Positions 42,301-50,689 of a DNA stretch of 64,000 bases are shown here, in pieces. The first letter of the stretch is position 1. Each line of letters begins with the position of its first letter. The stretch comes from Methylobacterium durans (GTDB taxonomy: Bacteria; Pseudomonadota; Alphaproteobacteria; Rhizobiales; Beijerinckiaceae). Both the position numbers and the translations under genes were made by a program. The notes beneath the pieces were generated by a model. The model was not told the origin of the DNA and ran no database searches. It saw only the letters and a program-made list of their open reading frames with translations. The DNA is taken from the NCBI RefSeq assembly GCF_003173715.1, contig NZ_CP029550.1, positions 3,316,501 to 3,380,500 on the forward strand. The letters run 5' to 3'.

Positions 42301-42846
42301 TCAGCAGATCTGCTTGTCGCTCATCTGCACCGCCACCGACCAGCCGCGCAGGTGCGGCAGCGACGCGCCGGTGAAGAGCCGCGTCACGGAAGGGAAGATC
42401 GTCTGGTAATCCATCTGGATCATCACGACGATGCCGACGTCGCGGTCGTAGAGGAGGCTGAGCGCGCTCGTCTGCACGTCCGCGTCGAGGTAGGTGAGGT
42501 TGCCGGCGCAGACCTTGATGGCGCCGCTCACCTCGTTGATCTGCGCCATGCTCAGCGTGGCGGCGGGGTAGCGCATCAGGACGTTGGCCTTGCGCGTCCG
42601 GTAGAGGTCCATCGTGTCGGTGACGCAGCTCGTCGAGCCGCCGGTCGGGCAGCTCGCGATGGCGGCGGCGAGCTGCGTCGAGGCGCGCTCGATCTCCCGG
42701 TTGATCCCCGACATCGCCACGAGGTCGATCACCCCCGCGACGAGGTAGATCAGCGTCGTGGCCACCATCGCGAACTCGACGATGGCGCTGCCCTCCCGCG
42801 CCGGGAGCAGGAACGGGCGGCGGAAGCGGGGGCGCGGCCTCCCCAT
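42301..42846 (-). CDS. TadE/TadG-like pseudopilin protein (1)
   Basis: The 181-residue protein has a short basic N-terminus and the TadE-like segment REGSAIVEFAMVATTLIYLV, with the Glu at the fifth position of the hydrophobic helix as in type IV prepilin-like proteins. The rest is a periplasmic domain with several cysteines (SCPTGGSTSCV, KVCAGNL and the terminal DKQIC). It is the last gene of a three-gene run of TadE/TadG proteins and overlaps the preceding gene by one base (TGATG). It probably contributes to Flp/Tad pilus assembly, whose core genes are not here. Confidence 0.82.
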   Translation of the reverse strand: MGRPRPRFRRPFLLPAREGSAIVEFAMVATTLIYLVAGVIDLVAMSGINREIERASTQLAAAIASCPTGGSTSCVTDTMDLYRTRKANVLMRYPAATLSMAQINEVSGAIKVCAGNLTYLDADVQTSALSLLYDRDVGIVVMIQMDYQTIFPSVTRLFTGASLPHLRGWSVAVQMSDKQIC

Positions 42847-43331
42847 CAGGCCCTCCGGAACACGACCGAGGCCTTCGCCGTCAGGACCGGCAGGAACGGC
42901 ACGTAGCGCACGGAAGGGAGCGCCGCGCGCAGCAGCAGCAGGTCCTTCGTCGCGCCGGGGCTGAACGTGGCGCCGGTGACCGCGGTGGCCGAGGTCGCGG
43001 CGGACGAGAGCTGCGTCATCTCCACGACGAGCCGGGCCCGGCAGCCGGCCTGGGTCAGGAGCAGGATCTTGGCGCAGACCTTGGTCTTGTAGCCGGCGGC
43101 GTCGCCCGCGGTCAGCTCGGTCTCGGGGCGCGCCGCGGAATCGAACAGCGCGTTCGAGAGCAGCACCTGCGTGTAGGCGTGCATCAGGAACTGGGTGATG
43201 CCGACGAGCAGCATGACGAGCGGCCACATCAGCACCGCCATCTCGACGCCGAGCGACCCGCGCGTCGCGCGGCGGAAGCGGCCGGGGAGGGCAGGGGGCG
43301 CGCGCTCGGGCCGCCGCGGGAGATCCGCCAT
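42846..43331 (-). CDS. TadE-like pseudopilin protein (2)
   Basis: The 161-residue protein has an Arg/Pro-rich N-terminus and then the TadE-like helix RGSLGVEMAVLMWPLVMLLV, again with Glu near the start of the hydrophobic stretch. The remaining part has two cysteines (KTKVCAKILL and QAGCRARLVVEM) likely to pair in the periplasm. It is preceded by the TadG-like gene after nine bases and overlaps the next gene, so the three form an operon. The role in pilus biogenesis is inferred from the family. Confidence 0.8.
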   Translation of the reverse strand: MADLPRRPERAPPALPGRFRRATRGSLGVEMAVLMWPLVMLLVGITQFLMHAYTQVLLSNALFDSAARPETELTAGDAAGYKTKVCAKILLLTQAGCRARLVVEMTQLSSAATSATAVTGATFSPGATKDLLLLRAALPSVRYVPFLPVLTAKASVVFRRA

Positions 43332-43340
43332 CGCCGCCTC

Positions 43341-44465
43341 CTAGCCCGGGCAGGCGTTGCGGCAGATGCGCAGGTAGTCGATCAGCCCGCCATAGGTGTC
43401 CTCGCGGCCGGCCGCCTTCCAGGTGATGCGGTAGTTCGCCGTGGCGGCCACGGTGAAGTTTATCACCCGCTCGGTCCAGGCATCGGCCTGCACACAGACG
43501 TCGACCAGGTTCGACAGGTTGTAGCCGCCGCCGCTCTTCTCCTTGTCGACGTAGACCTCGATCCGGTTGGTCTGGCCCTCGACCGTGTACCAGTCCACGT
43601 CGCTGCTCTTCGTGCCGCAGATCACCTGACCGGGCCGGGCGGCGTCGCGCAGGCGCGCGATGTACCAGTAGCGGATCTGGTAGCTGCCCGCCGTCAGGTT
43701 GAGGGTGCGGTTCATCGAGGAGTTCGAGCGGCAGCCCGAGACGCCGCTGTTGGCGGCCGTGTTGCAGTCGCTGTCGAGCTCGGCGAAGAAGTCGCCGAAG
43801 CGGATCGAGTTGCTCGCCAGTTCCCGCTGGCCGTTGATCTCGATGCCCGCCGCGACCGTGCCCCAGCCGTTCCAGGTGTTGCTGTTGCGGGCGCCGCCGA
43901 GCACGTCCCAGCTGTTGTAGTTCACGCTGTGGGAGGGCCGCTCGAAGGATTCCGAGATCAGGAGTTCGGGCGCGTTGGCGCCGGTGGTGATGGCGACAGC
44001 CGTCGAGATCACGGCGCAGTCGCGGGCCATGCTCACCGAGAAGGTGGACTTGCGCAGGAGCGTGCCGAACACGAGCGGCTGCGAGCCCGACGCCTGGACA
44101 TGGACGTTCGTGTCCGTGTTGGTGGCGGTCACCGTGGCCGAACTCGTCAGGCCCTTCGCCTGGAAGTTGCGGGCGGCGATGTCCTGGACCTGGGTCGGGT
44201 AGGTCTTCGAAGTGTCGCCGACCTTCACGTCGTCGGGCTTGTTGGCGTTGACGTAGGACTGGGCCTGCCGGCAGGCGAGCTCCGTCGCGCTCGCGACCCG
44301 GTTCCGGTAGGTGGCCTCCCGGGACGCCTCCAGCGCGCCGCCGACCCCGACGAGCAGCATCGGCAGGGCGAAGGCCAGGATGATCGCGACCCCGCCCCGC
44401 TCGTCCTGCCTGAACATCGTCCACGTCCGTGCGGAGCGCGATTCTGCCCGCAGGCGCAAACTCAT
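43341..44465 (-). CDS. TadG-like protein with large extracytoplasmic domain
   Basis: The 374-residue protein has one N-terminal helix, RGGVAIILAFALPMLLVGVG (about residues 23-42), followed by EASREATYRNRVASATELAC as in the Flp pilus-assembly TadG family. After about residue 150 comes a beta-rich region with eight cysteines and many Asn/Ser residues, resembling a carbohydrate-binding or adhesin-like jelly roll (SESFERPSHSVNYNSWDVLG at its start). It heads the three-gene TadE/G operon. The AT-rich 235-base stretch upstream (44466-44700) should contain the promoter. Confidence 0.8.
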   Translation of the reverse strand: MSLRLRAESRSARTWTMFRQDERGGVAIILAFALPMLLVGVGGALEASREATYRNRVASATELACRQAQSYVNANKPDDVKVGDTSKTYPTQVQDIAARNFQAKGLTSSATVTATNTDTNVHVQASGSQPLVFGTLLRKSTFSVSMARDCAVISTAVAITTGANAPELLISESFERPSHSVNYNSWDVLGGARNSNTWNGWGTVAAGIEINGQRELASNSIRFGDFFAELDSDCNTAANSGVSGCRSNSSMNRTLNLTAGSYQIRYWYIARLRDAARPGQVICGTKSSDVDWYTVEGQTNRIEVYVDKEKSGGGYNLSNLVDVCVQADAWTERVINFTVAATANYRITWKAAGREDTYGGLIDYLRICRNACPG

Positions 44466-44700
44466 CCAGAAATGCTAACGAGGGCTGACTTCAATCGGGA
44501 GAAGAATAGCCAGCGGCGATCCAGGCGCGACGTTTGATGCGAATCGTTAAAGGATCGTCAAAGCGCAATGATGGGTTGTGACTATACTTGCTACCACTAG
44601 AGGTAGAAATTTGCCCCGAAGCGCGTTCGGCTCAGCCGCCGCGCCGCCGGAATGGTCGCGAGAGCCGTGAAGCTCCAGCGCCCACCAGCGCGACGTCCGC

Positions 44701-45078
44701 CTATTCCCGGCGCCCCTTGAGGCCGGCCCGGTCCTGCGGAGGCAGGTGGTCGAGGGGGTTGGTGACGGACGCCTTGCGCCGGTCGGCGGACGGGACGATC
44801 GCGGTGGTCGCGCGGATCGCGCTCGGGGGTGCGACGCCACCGGTGCGGTCCTCGGCGCGCGCCTCCGTGCGCCCGTCCGTGCGTCCCTTGTCGCCCTTGA
44901 GGGTCGGGAAGTCGGAGGGCAGGGTCGAGGCGTTCGGCTGGTCGCGCCGGCTCTCGACGGTCTGCGCCTTGGCCGGCACGGCGAAGCTCGCGGTGGCGGC
45001 GACGAGGAGGCCTCCGAGGAAGAGGCCGGTGGCTGCCCCGCCGGCGCGGGGTCGGATGCTGCGACGATGGGCGGTCAC
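44701..45078 (-). CDS. Secreted or periplasmic protein of unknown function
   Basis: The protein has a signal-type segment (GGAATGLFLGGLLVAATASF then AVPAKAQ) and a polar mature part of about 80 residues rich in Arg, Asp, Thr and Pro, without cysteine. GTG 45078 is preferred because it puts the signal peptide at the N-terminus and follows GGAG; the frame is open to ATG 45132, which would add 18 residues. It lies just downstream of uvrB on the same strand. I do not recognise a family. Confidence 0.6.
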   Translation of the reverse strand: MTAHRRSIRPRAGGAATGLFLGGLLVAATASFAVPAKAQTVESRRDQPNASTLPSDFPTLKGDKGRTDGRTEARAEDRTGGVAPPSAIRATTAIVPSADRRKASVTNPLDHLPPQDRAGLKGRRE

Positions 45079-45132
45079 GACGAACGCTCCGGACGAGGCA
45101 AGGTGAGCCGCGGGTGCGGCGGATTCTTGCAC

Positions 45133-47859
45133 TCACAAAGCGCCAGGGCCCTCCCGGTTCCCGCCGTCAGCGGCCCCGACCGCCGCCGCCCTTGTACTTC
45201 GGGCGCTGTCCGCCGATCCCCTGCGTCGAGCGCGCCTTGGGCCGCTCCTGCCACTGGGGCGCCGGGCCGCCGACCGGCAATTCGCGGTCCGTACCCGGGC
45301 CCATGTCGTCGAGGCTCGGCCGGGAGATCCGGCTGCCGCCGGGCCCTTGCGCCCGAACTTGCCCGCCTCGCGCTCGACGTCGCCCTGGCGCGCCATCGGA
45401 TCGTCCGCCACGAGGAGCTCGGTCGCCTGGAGCCGCTTCAGCTCGTCGCGCAGGCGTGCCGCCTCCTCGAAGTCGAGATCGGCCGCGGCCGAGCGCATCC
45501 GCTTCTCCAGATCGGCCATCACGGCCTTCAGGTTGTGGCCGACGGTGATGGCGTCCTTGGCGAGGCCCGTATCGACCTGCACGTGGTCGCGCTCGAACAC
45601 GCTGTCGAGGATGTCGGCGATGCCGCGCTTGACCGATTGCGGGGTGATACCGTGCTCCGCGTTGTAGGCGAGCTGCTTCTGACGCCTCCGCTCGGTCTCG
45701 GCCATCGCCCGCTCCATCGAGCCGGTGACCTGGTCGGCGTAGAGGATGCAGCGGGCATCCGCATTGCGGGCCGCGCGGCCGATCGTCTGGACCAGCGAGG
45801 TCTCGGAGCGGAGAAAGCCCTCCTTGTCGGCATCGAGGATGGCGACGAGGGCGCATTCGGGGATATCGAGGCCCTCCCGCAGCAGGTTGATGCCGATGAG
45901 CACGTCGAAGGCGCCGAGGCGGAGGTCGCGGATGATCTCGATGCGCTCCAGCGTGTCGATGTCCGAGTGCATGTAGCGCACCCGCACGCTGTTCTCGTGC
46001 AGGTACTCGGTGAGATCCTCGGCCATGCGCTTCGTCAGCGTCGTCACCAGCGTCCGATAGCCGGCCTGCGCCACCTCCCGCACCTCGCCGAGGAGGTCGT
46101 CCACCTGGGAGCGGGCCGGGCGCACCTCGATCACGGGATCGACGAGGCCGGTCGGGCGGATCACCTGCTCGGCGAAGACGCCCGCCGTGCGCTCCATCTC
46201 CCACTTGCCCGGCGTCGCCGAGACGTGGACCGATTGCGGGCGCATCGCGTCCCATTCCTCGAAGCGCAAGGGGCGGTTGTCGAGGCAGGAGGGCAGGCGG
46301 AAGCCGTACTCGGCGAGCGTCGCCTTGCGGCGGAAGTCGCCCCGGTACATGCCGCCGATCTGCGGCACCGTCACATGGCTCTCGTCGGTGAAGACGAGGG
46401 CGTTGTCGGGCAGGTACTCGAACAGGGTCGGAGGCGGCTCGCCGGGCTTTCGCCCCGTCAGATAGCGCGAGTAGTTCTCGATGCCGTTGCAGGCGCCCGT
46501 GGCCTCGATCATCTCGATGTCGAAGGTGCAGCGCTGCTCGATCCGTTGCGCCTCGATCAGGCGGCCCATCCGGGTCAGTTCGTCGACCCGCAGCTTCAGC
46601 TCGGTCTTGATCCCCTTGATCGCCTGCTGCAGCGTCGGACGCGGCGTGACGTAGTGGCTGTTGGCATAGACCTTCACGAACTTCAGATCGTTGATCTTCT
46701 TGCCCGTCAGCGGGTCGAACTCGACGATGCCCTCGATCTCGTCGCCGAACAGGCCGATGCGCCAGCCGCGATCCTCCAAGTGGGCTGGCCACAGCTCGAT
46801 CACGTCGCCGCGCACCCGGAAGGTGCCGCGGGCGAAATCCGACTGGATGCGCTTGTACTGGAGCGCCACGAGGTCGGCGATGAGCTGGCGCTGCTCGATC
46901 TTCTCGCCGAGCGAGACCGTGAAGGACATCGCCGTGTAGGTCTCGACCGAGCCGATGCCGTAGATGCACGAGACCGAGGCCACGATGATCACATCGTCGC
47001 GCTCCAGCAGCGCGCGGGTGGCCGAGTGGCGCATCCGGTCGATCTGCTCGTTGATCGAGCTCTCCTTCTCGATGAACGTGTCCGAGCGCGGGACGTAGGC
47101 CTCGGGCTGGTAATAGTCGTAGTAGGAAACGAAGTACTCGACCGCGTTGTCGGGGAAGAAGCTCTTGAACTCGCCGTAGAGCTGCGCGGCGAGCGTCTTG
47201 TTCGGCGCGAGGATCAGCGCCGGGCGCTGCGTCTCCTCGATCACCTTGGCCATGGTGAAGGTCTTGCCGGAGCCGGTGACGCCGAGCAGCACCTGATCGC
47301 GCTCGGCCGCCTTCACGCCCTGGACGAGTTCGGCGATCGCGGTCGGCTGGTCGCCCGCCGGGGTGAACTCGGAGTTCAGCCGGAAGGGAACGCCCCCTTC
47401 CGATTTCTGCGGGCGCTCCGGCCGGTGCGGCACCCAGGTCTGCCCGTCCTTGAAGAGCGGGTTGCCCTCGGTCAGGAGCTTCTGGAGCGCGTCGACGGTG
47501 GCGGAGACGCCGTCCGCGGCGAGCGAGGTCTGCCCGTCCTCCACCGCGCCCTCGGGGGCCGGCCCGTCCTCGCCGTCGCGCAGGCCCAGCGCCTGGGCGA
47601 GCCGCGGATTGACGTCGGCCGCGCTGCCATGCGCGAAGCTCGCCTGCGGCGCCTCGGCAAAGCCCGTCTGCGCGACCGGATCGGCCTTCTTCCCGCGGCC
47701 CTTCCGCTTCGGCTCGCCGGGCCGGGCCTGGGCGGGTTCCGGCAGGCGGTTGCGGTTGAGGGCCGGGTTGAGGAGTTCGGCCAGGAACGGGTCGAGCGGC
47801 TTCAGCTCGGGCTTCTCGGCCTTGCCCGAGGCGGGGCGGGGCTTTCTGGGAGTCGGCAT
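45133..47859 (-). CDS. uvrB: UvrABC system protein B, with long N-terminal extension and a frameshifted tail
   Basis: UvrB is the damage-verifying helicase of nucleotide excision repair. Motifs are [20 protein letters not shown], Walker [15 protein letters not shown], the beta-hairpin region [40 protein letters not shown], helicase motif [20 protein letters not shown] and a UVR domain [20 protein letters not shown]. The helicase core starts near residue 158, so about 150 Pro/Lys-rich residues precede it. Past the UVR domain, the natural ending ([17 protein letters not shown] to [10 protein letters not shown], stop at 45167) is in another frame; adding one C to the CCC run near 45343-45346 restores it. 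The given end is the stop as sequenced. Only the tail is affected. Confidence 0.92.
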   Translation of the reverse strand: MPTPRKPRPASGKAEKPELKPLDPFLAELLNPALNRNRLPEPAQARPGEPKRKGRGKKADPVAQTGFAEAPQASFAHGSAADVNPRLAQALGLRDGEDGPAPEGAVEDGQTSLAADGVSATVDALQKLLTEGNPLFKDGQTWVPHRPERPQKSEGGVPFRLNSEFTPAGDQPTAIAELVQGVKAAERDQVLLGVTGSGKTFTMAKVIEETQRPALILAPNKTLAAQLYGEFKSFFPDNAVEYFVSYYDYYQPEAYVPRSDTFIEKESSINEQIDRMRHSATRALLERDDVIIVASVSCIYGIGSVETYTAMSFTVSLGEKIEQRQLIADLVALQYKRIQSDFARGTFRVRGDVIELWPAHLEDRGWRIGLFGDEIEGIVEFDPLTGKKINDLKFVKVYANSHYVTPRPTLQQAIKGIKTELKLRVDELTRMGRLIEAQRIEQRCTFDIEMIEATGACNGIENYSRYLTGRKPGEPPPTLFEYLPDNALVFTDESHVTVPQIGGMYRGDFRRKATLAEYGFRLPSCLDNRPLRFEEWDAMRPQSVHVSATPGKWEMERTAGVFAEQVIRPTGLVDPVIEVRPARSQVDDLLGEVREVAQAGYRTLVTTLTKRMAEDLTEYLHENSVRVRYMHSDIDTLERIEIIRDLRLGAFDVLIGINLLREGLDIPECALVAILDADKEGFLRSETSLVQTIGRAARNADARCILYADQVTGSMERAMAETERRRQKQLAYNAEHGITPQSVKRGIADILDSVFERDHVQVDTGLAKDAITVGHNLKAVMADLEKRMRSAAADLDFEEAARLRDELKRLQATELLVADDPMARQGDVEREAGKFGRKGPAAAGSPGRASTTWARVRTANCRSAARRPSGRSGPRRARRRGSADSARSTRAAAVGAADGGNREGPGAL

Positions 47860-48024
47860 CGTACGAATATGGCAATTCGGGCCCGTGCCGGAAAGGGCGC
47901 CGCTCAGACGCCGCCGACCGCGATCGCGCTCCCGTCCCGGGCGGGCGTCCTCATCGCCGTCCAGATTTCGGCGGCGGGCCTCGGCCGCGGCGGTGCGGGC
48001 GCGGCAACGCTCCCCGGGCCGGCC

Positions 48025-49045
48025 TCAGCGTCGCGCCAGGAGGATCGTGCCGCTGCCGGTCATCAGGAAGCGGACGCCGCCCGCCCGCAGGGCGGCGACC
48101 GCGGCGTGGCGGGAGCGGCGATGCCCGGGTCTCCCCGTTCTCCTCCAGGCAGCGTATCGTGGAGAAGGAGAGCCCTCTTGCCGCGGCGAGGGTCATCATG
48201 GACCAGTCGAGCAGGCCGCGCGCCGCACGGATGCGATGGCCCTCGATGCATTGCTCGAGCCCCTGCCTCAGGCTCCCCGAGATCGTCGGCGGCCGGCCCG
48301 AGAGCGGCTGGAGGAAGCCCGCCTGCTCGGAGAGGCGCCCGGCCACGTCGTAGACCGGCACCGAGACGCAGAGGCACCGGGTCTTCACGGACCCCGCCAG
48401 AAGCCGGAGCTCGACGTCCATGTACGGGCTCTCCGTCGCGAAAGCCTGCGCGACGCCGTCGATCACCTGCTGCCGCCGGTCGGCGGGAACGGTATCGAAG
48501 GGGGCCGCCATCAGGACGTCGAGGGGGCGCCCGAACAGCTCCTCGAACTGCATCGGGATGATCGAGACGCCATCCCATCTCATGGCGGCCGTGGCGAAGC
48601 CGGTCTGACGGTACAGGACCTCCTGCCGCTGGCGTTCGGCAGCACGCAACCGCTGCCGTTAGCGGGCCGAGGTGATGTCGAGGACGAGGCCGCTCGCACC
48701 GATGGGCCGGCCGGCGGGCGAGACGAGAACCTCCGCCCGCGACGACAGGGTCCGCACCGAATCGTCCGGACGAACGATGCGGAACGTGCTGTTCTGGAGC
48801 ACGCCCGATTGCATGATCTGGGCCGCAGTCTCGATCGCGGGCCTGTCCTCGTGATGGACGAACCCGCGCAACGCCTCGTAGTTCGGCCGGATCCCGCCCG
48901 GTTCGAGGCCCAGAAGGTGATAGCGTCCGTCCGACCAGACTTGCTCGTCGCCCGCGAAGGTACAGCTCCAGCTCCCGGTCAAGCCGATGCCCTCGATCAG
49001 CGCCAGGAAGCGAGGGGACGAGAACGCGAGGTCCGAGACGGTCAC
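48025..49045 (-). pseudogene. Degenerate PAS-PAS-HTH regulator (second tandem copy)
   Basis: This is a paralogue of the neighbouring 49054-50076 gene. From GTG 49045 it reads a PAS-like domain (LAFSSPRFLALIEGIGLTGS to GASGLVLDITSAR) and meets a TAA at 48661-48659. The same frame continues with RAAERQRQEVLYRQTG, a second sensor domain and the XRE-like helix-turn-helix ARGLLDWSMMTLAAARGLSF. A one-base insertion in the CCCGGG near 48117-48122 then shifts the end; in the other frame the C-terminus AAVAALRAGGVRFLMTGSGT aligns gap-free with the paralogue. Both the substitution-type stop and the frameshift must be undone to restore a protein of about 338 residues. Decay after tandem duplication is the simplest reading. 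Confidence 0.75.
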
Positions 49046-49053
49046 GGCCGGTC

Positions 49054-50076
49054 TCAGACCTTCGCGATGGCGACCGCCCCGCCGTCGACGCGCGGGAACC
49101 GGATCCCCGCTGCCCGAAGGGCGGTGATCGCGGCCCGGCGGGAGCGGTTGCCCAGGCCCTCCGTACTCTCTTCGAGCCGGCGAATCGTCGAGAACGAGAG
49201 GTTGCTGGCATTGGCCAGGTCCGTCATCGACCAGTCGAGCAGGCCCCGCGCCACGCGCAGGTGGAAGCCCTCGATACCCTCGTCGAACTCGGCGGCTTCC
49301 TCCGTGGCCCCATCGCCTTCCGGGTTGGCCGGCGGCACCAGGTTGATCCATTCGAGGATGGTGCCGTCGACGTCGCGCATCGGGACGAGGGTGGTCTGGA
49401 AACGCTCGCGGCGCCCGTCTGGCAGGGCGAGCGTCCCGACGGAGGTGAAGGTGTTGCCGCTACGGAACCCGGCTTCGAGCGTCTCGCGCCAGAGCAACCG
49501 CTCCTCGTCGAGGGCGGCTGCGGCCGAGGCGCCGTCGGGCACGACGGCCTCCGCCGAGAAGCCCGTTAGGACGGCGAAGTCCGGCGCCTCGCCCGCGTCC
49601 GGCAGGGATGGCAGCGTGTGCGTGACGACTCGGGCCTGCTCGAACAGCGCCTGCTTGCGCCGCCGCTCCGCCGCCTGCGCGCGGGCGAGCTGCTCCTGGC
49701 CCGTGACGTCGAGGACGATCCTGGCGGCGGCCCGCGGGCGCCCATCGGCCGCGAGATACACCTCGCCGCGCCCGGACAGGATCCGGAGCGACCCGCCTGG
49801 CCGGATCAGCCGGTAGGTGTGGTCGTGCAGGATGCCGTCGTGCATCACCTGTGCCGTCGTCTCGATCTCGACGCGGTCGTCCGGATGGACGAGGCTGAGG
49901 AACAGGTCGTAGCTCGGGCGCACGCGGCTCGGATCGAGCACCAGGATGCGGCAGAGCCCGGGCGACCAGACCTGCTCGTTCGTCGCGAAGGTCCAGCCCC
50001 AGGTTCCGGTCAGCCCGCAGCTCTCGATCAGCCGGAGGAACTCCCGGGAGGAGAAGGCGAGGCCCGATCTGGCGAG
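49054..50076 (-). CDS. PAS-PAS-XRE type transcriptional regulator, start codon not resolved
   Basis: The frame encodes a PAS-like sensor (LAFSSREFLRLIESCGLTGT, ending AARIVLDVTGQEQL), a helical linker (AQAAERRRKQALFEQA), a second PAS-like domain (VLTGFSAEAVVPDGASAAAA to DGTILEWINLVPP) and a C-terminal XRE-like helix-turn-helix (VARGLLDWSMTDLANASNLS). It is probably a signal-responsive DNA-binding protein. No ATG, GTG or TTG lies between the homologous start near 50076 and the divergent ankyrin gene; the only in-frame ATG is at 50310, inside that gene. So it is either N-terminally damaged or starts unusually. A degenerate copy follows after eight bases. Confidence 0.65.
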   Translation of the reverse strand, partial: LARSGLAFSSREFLRLIESCGLTGTWGWTFATNEQVWSPGLCRILVLDPSRVRPSYDLFLSLVHPDDRVEIETTAQVMHDGILHDHTYRLIRPGGSLRILSGRGEVYLAADGRPRAAARIVLDVTGQEQLARAQAAERRRKQALFEQARVVTHTLPSLPDAGEAPDFAVLTGFSAEAVVPDGASAAAALDEERLLWRETLEAGFRSGNTFTSVGTLALPDGRRERFQTTLVPMRDVDGTILEWINLVPPANPEGDGATEEAAEFDEGIEGFHLRVARGLLDWSMTDLANASNLSFSTIRRLEESTEGLGNRSRRAAITALRAAGIRFPRVDGGAVAIAKV

Positions 50077-50158
50077 CGGCGCCTCGCTCCCGGCTGGACA
50101 GCCGGGGGCTTCGGCCCCAGATGCGCGGTCAGCCCTTCCCCGGTTCGCCGAGATCTCG

Positions 50159-50689
50159 ATGCCGCCCGAGCCCGAAGCCCCTCCGCCTGCCCTCGACGAC
50201 GAGACCGTCGCCTTCGCCGGCCGCGTCTTCCAGATGGCCCGGATGGGGCACGCGGAGGAACTGGAGGCTCTGTTCGGCCAGGGGCTGCCCGCGAACCTGC
50301 GCAACGACAAGGGCGACAGCCTGCTGATGCTGGCCGCCTACAACGGACAGGCGGAGGCGACCCGTGTGATCCTGGAGGCGGGCGGCGACCCCGAACTCGC
50401 CAACGACCGGGGCCAGACGCCGCTTGCCGGCGCCGCCTTCAAGGGCGAGATCGGAATCGCCAGGCTCCTCCTCGACCACGGCGCGGCCGTGGACGGGAGC
50501 GGCGCGGGCGGCCGCACCGCCCTGATGGTGGCGGCGATGTTCGACCGGACCGAGATGGTCGACCTGCTCCTCGCACGCGGGGCGGATCCCGACCGGCGCG
50601 ACGCGGGCGGACAGAGCGCCGCCGAGATGGCGCAGGCCATGGGCGCCGCCGAGACCCCGGCACAGCTCGCGCAGGCGAAGCGCCCATGA
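50159..50689 (+). CDS. Ankyrin repeat protein
   Basis: The 176-residue protein has four to five ankyrin repeats after a short Pro-rich N-terminus: NDKGDSLLMLAAYNGQAEAT, NDRGQTPLAGAAFKGEIGIA, GAGGRTALMVAAMFDRTEMV and DAGGQSAAEMAQAMGAAETP. The repeats form a protein-binding surface. No signal peptide is seen, so it acts in the cytoplasm. Its stop overlaps the start of the PQQ-type dehydrogenase gene (CCCATGATG), so the two are translationally coupled and probably share a function. ATG 50159 includes the conserved N-terminal helix DDETVAFAGRVFQMARMG. Confidence 0.9.
   Translation: MPPEPEAPPPALDDETVAFAGRVFQMARMGHAEELEALFGQGLPANLRNDKGDSLLMLAAYNGQAEATRVILEAGGDPELANDRGQTPLAGAAFKGEIGIARLLLDHGAAVDGSGAGGRTALMVAAMFDRTEMVDLLLARGADPDRRDAGGQSAAEMAQAMGAAETPAQLAQAKRP

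Noticed and set aside
44746..48561. Open frame of over 1200 codons on the plus strand across uvrB
   Set aside because: It is the antisense shadow of uvrB and its neighbours; Arg/Leu/Gly-rich composition and no domain.
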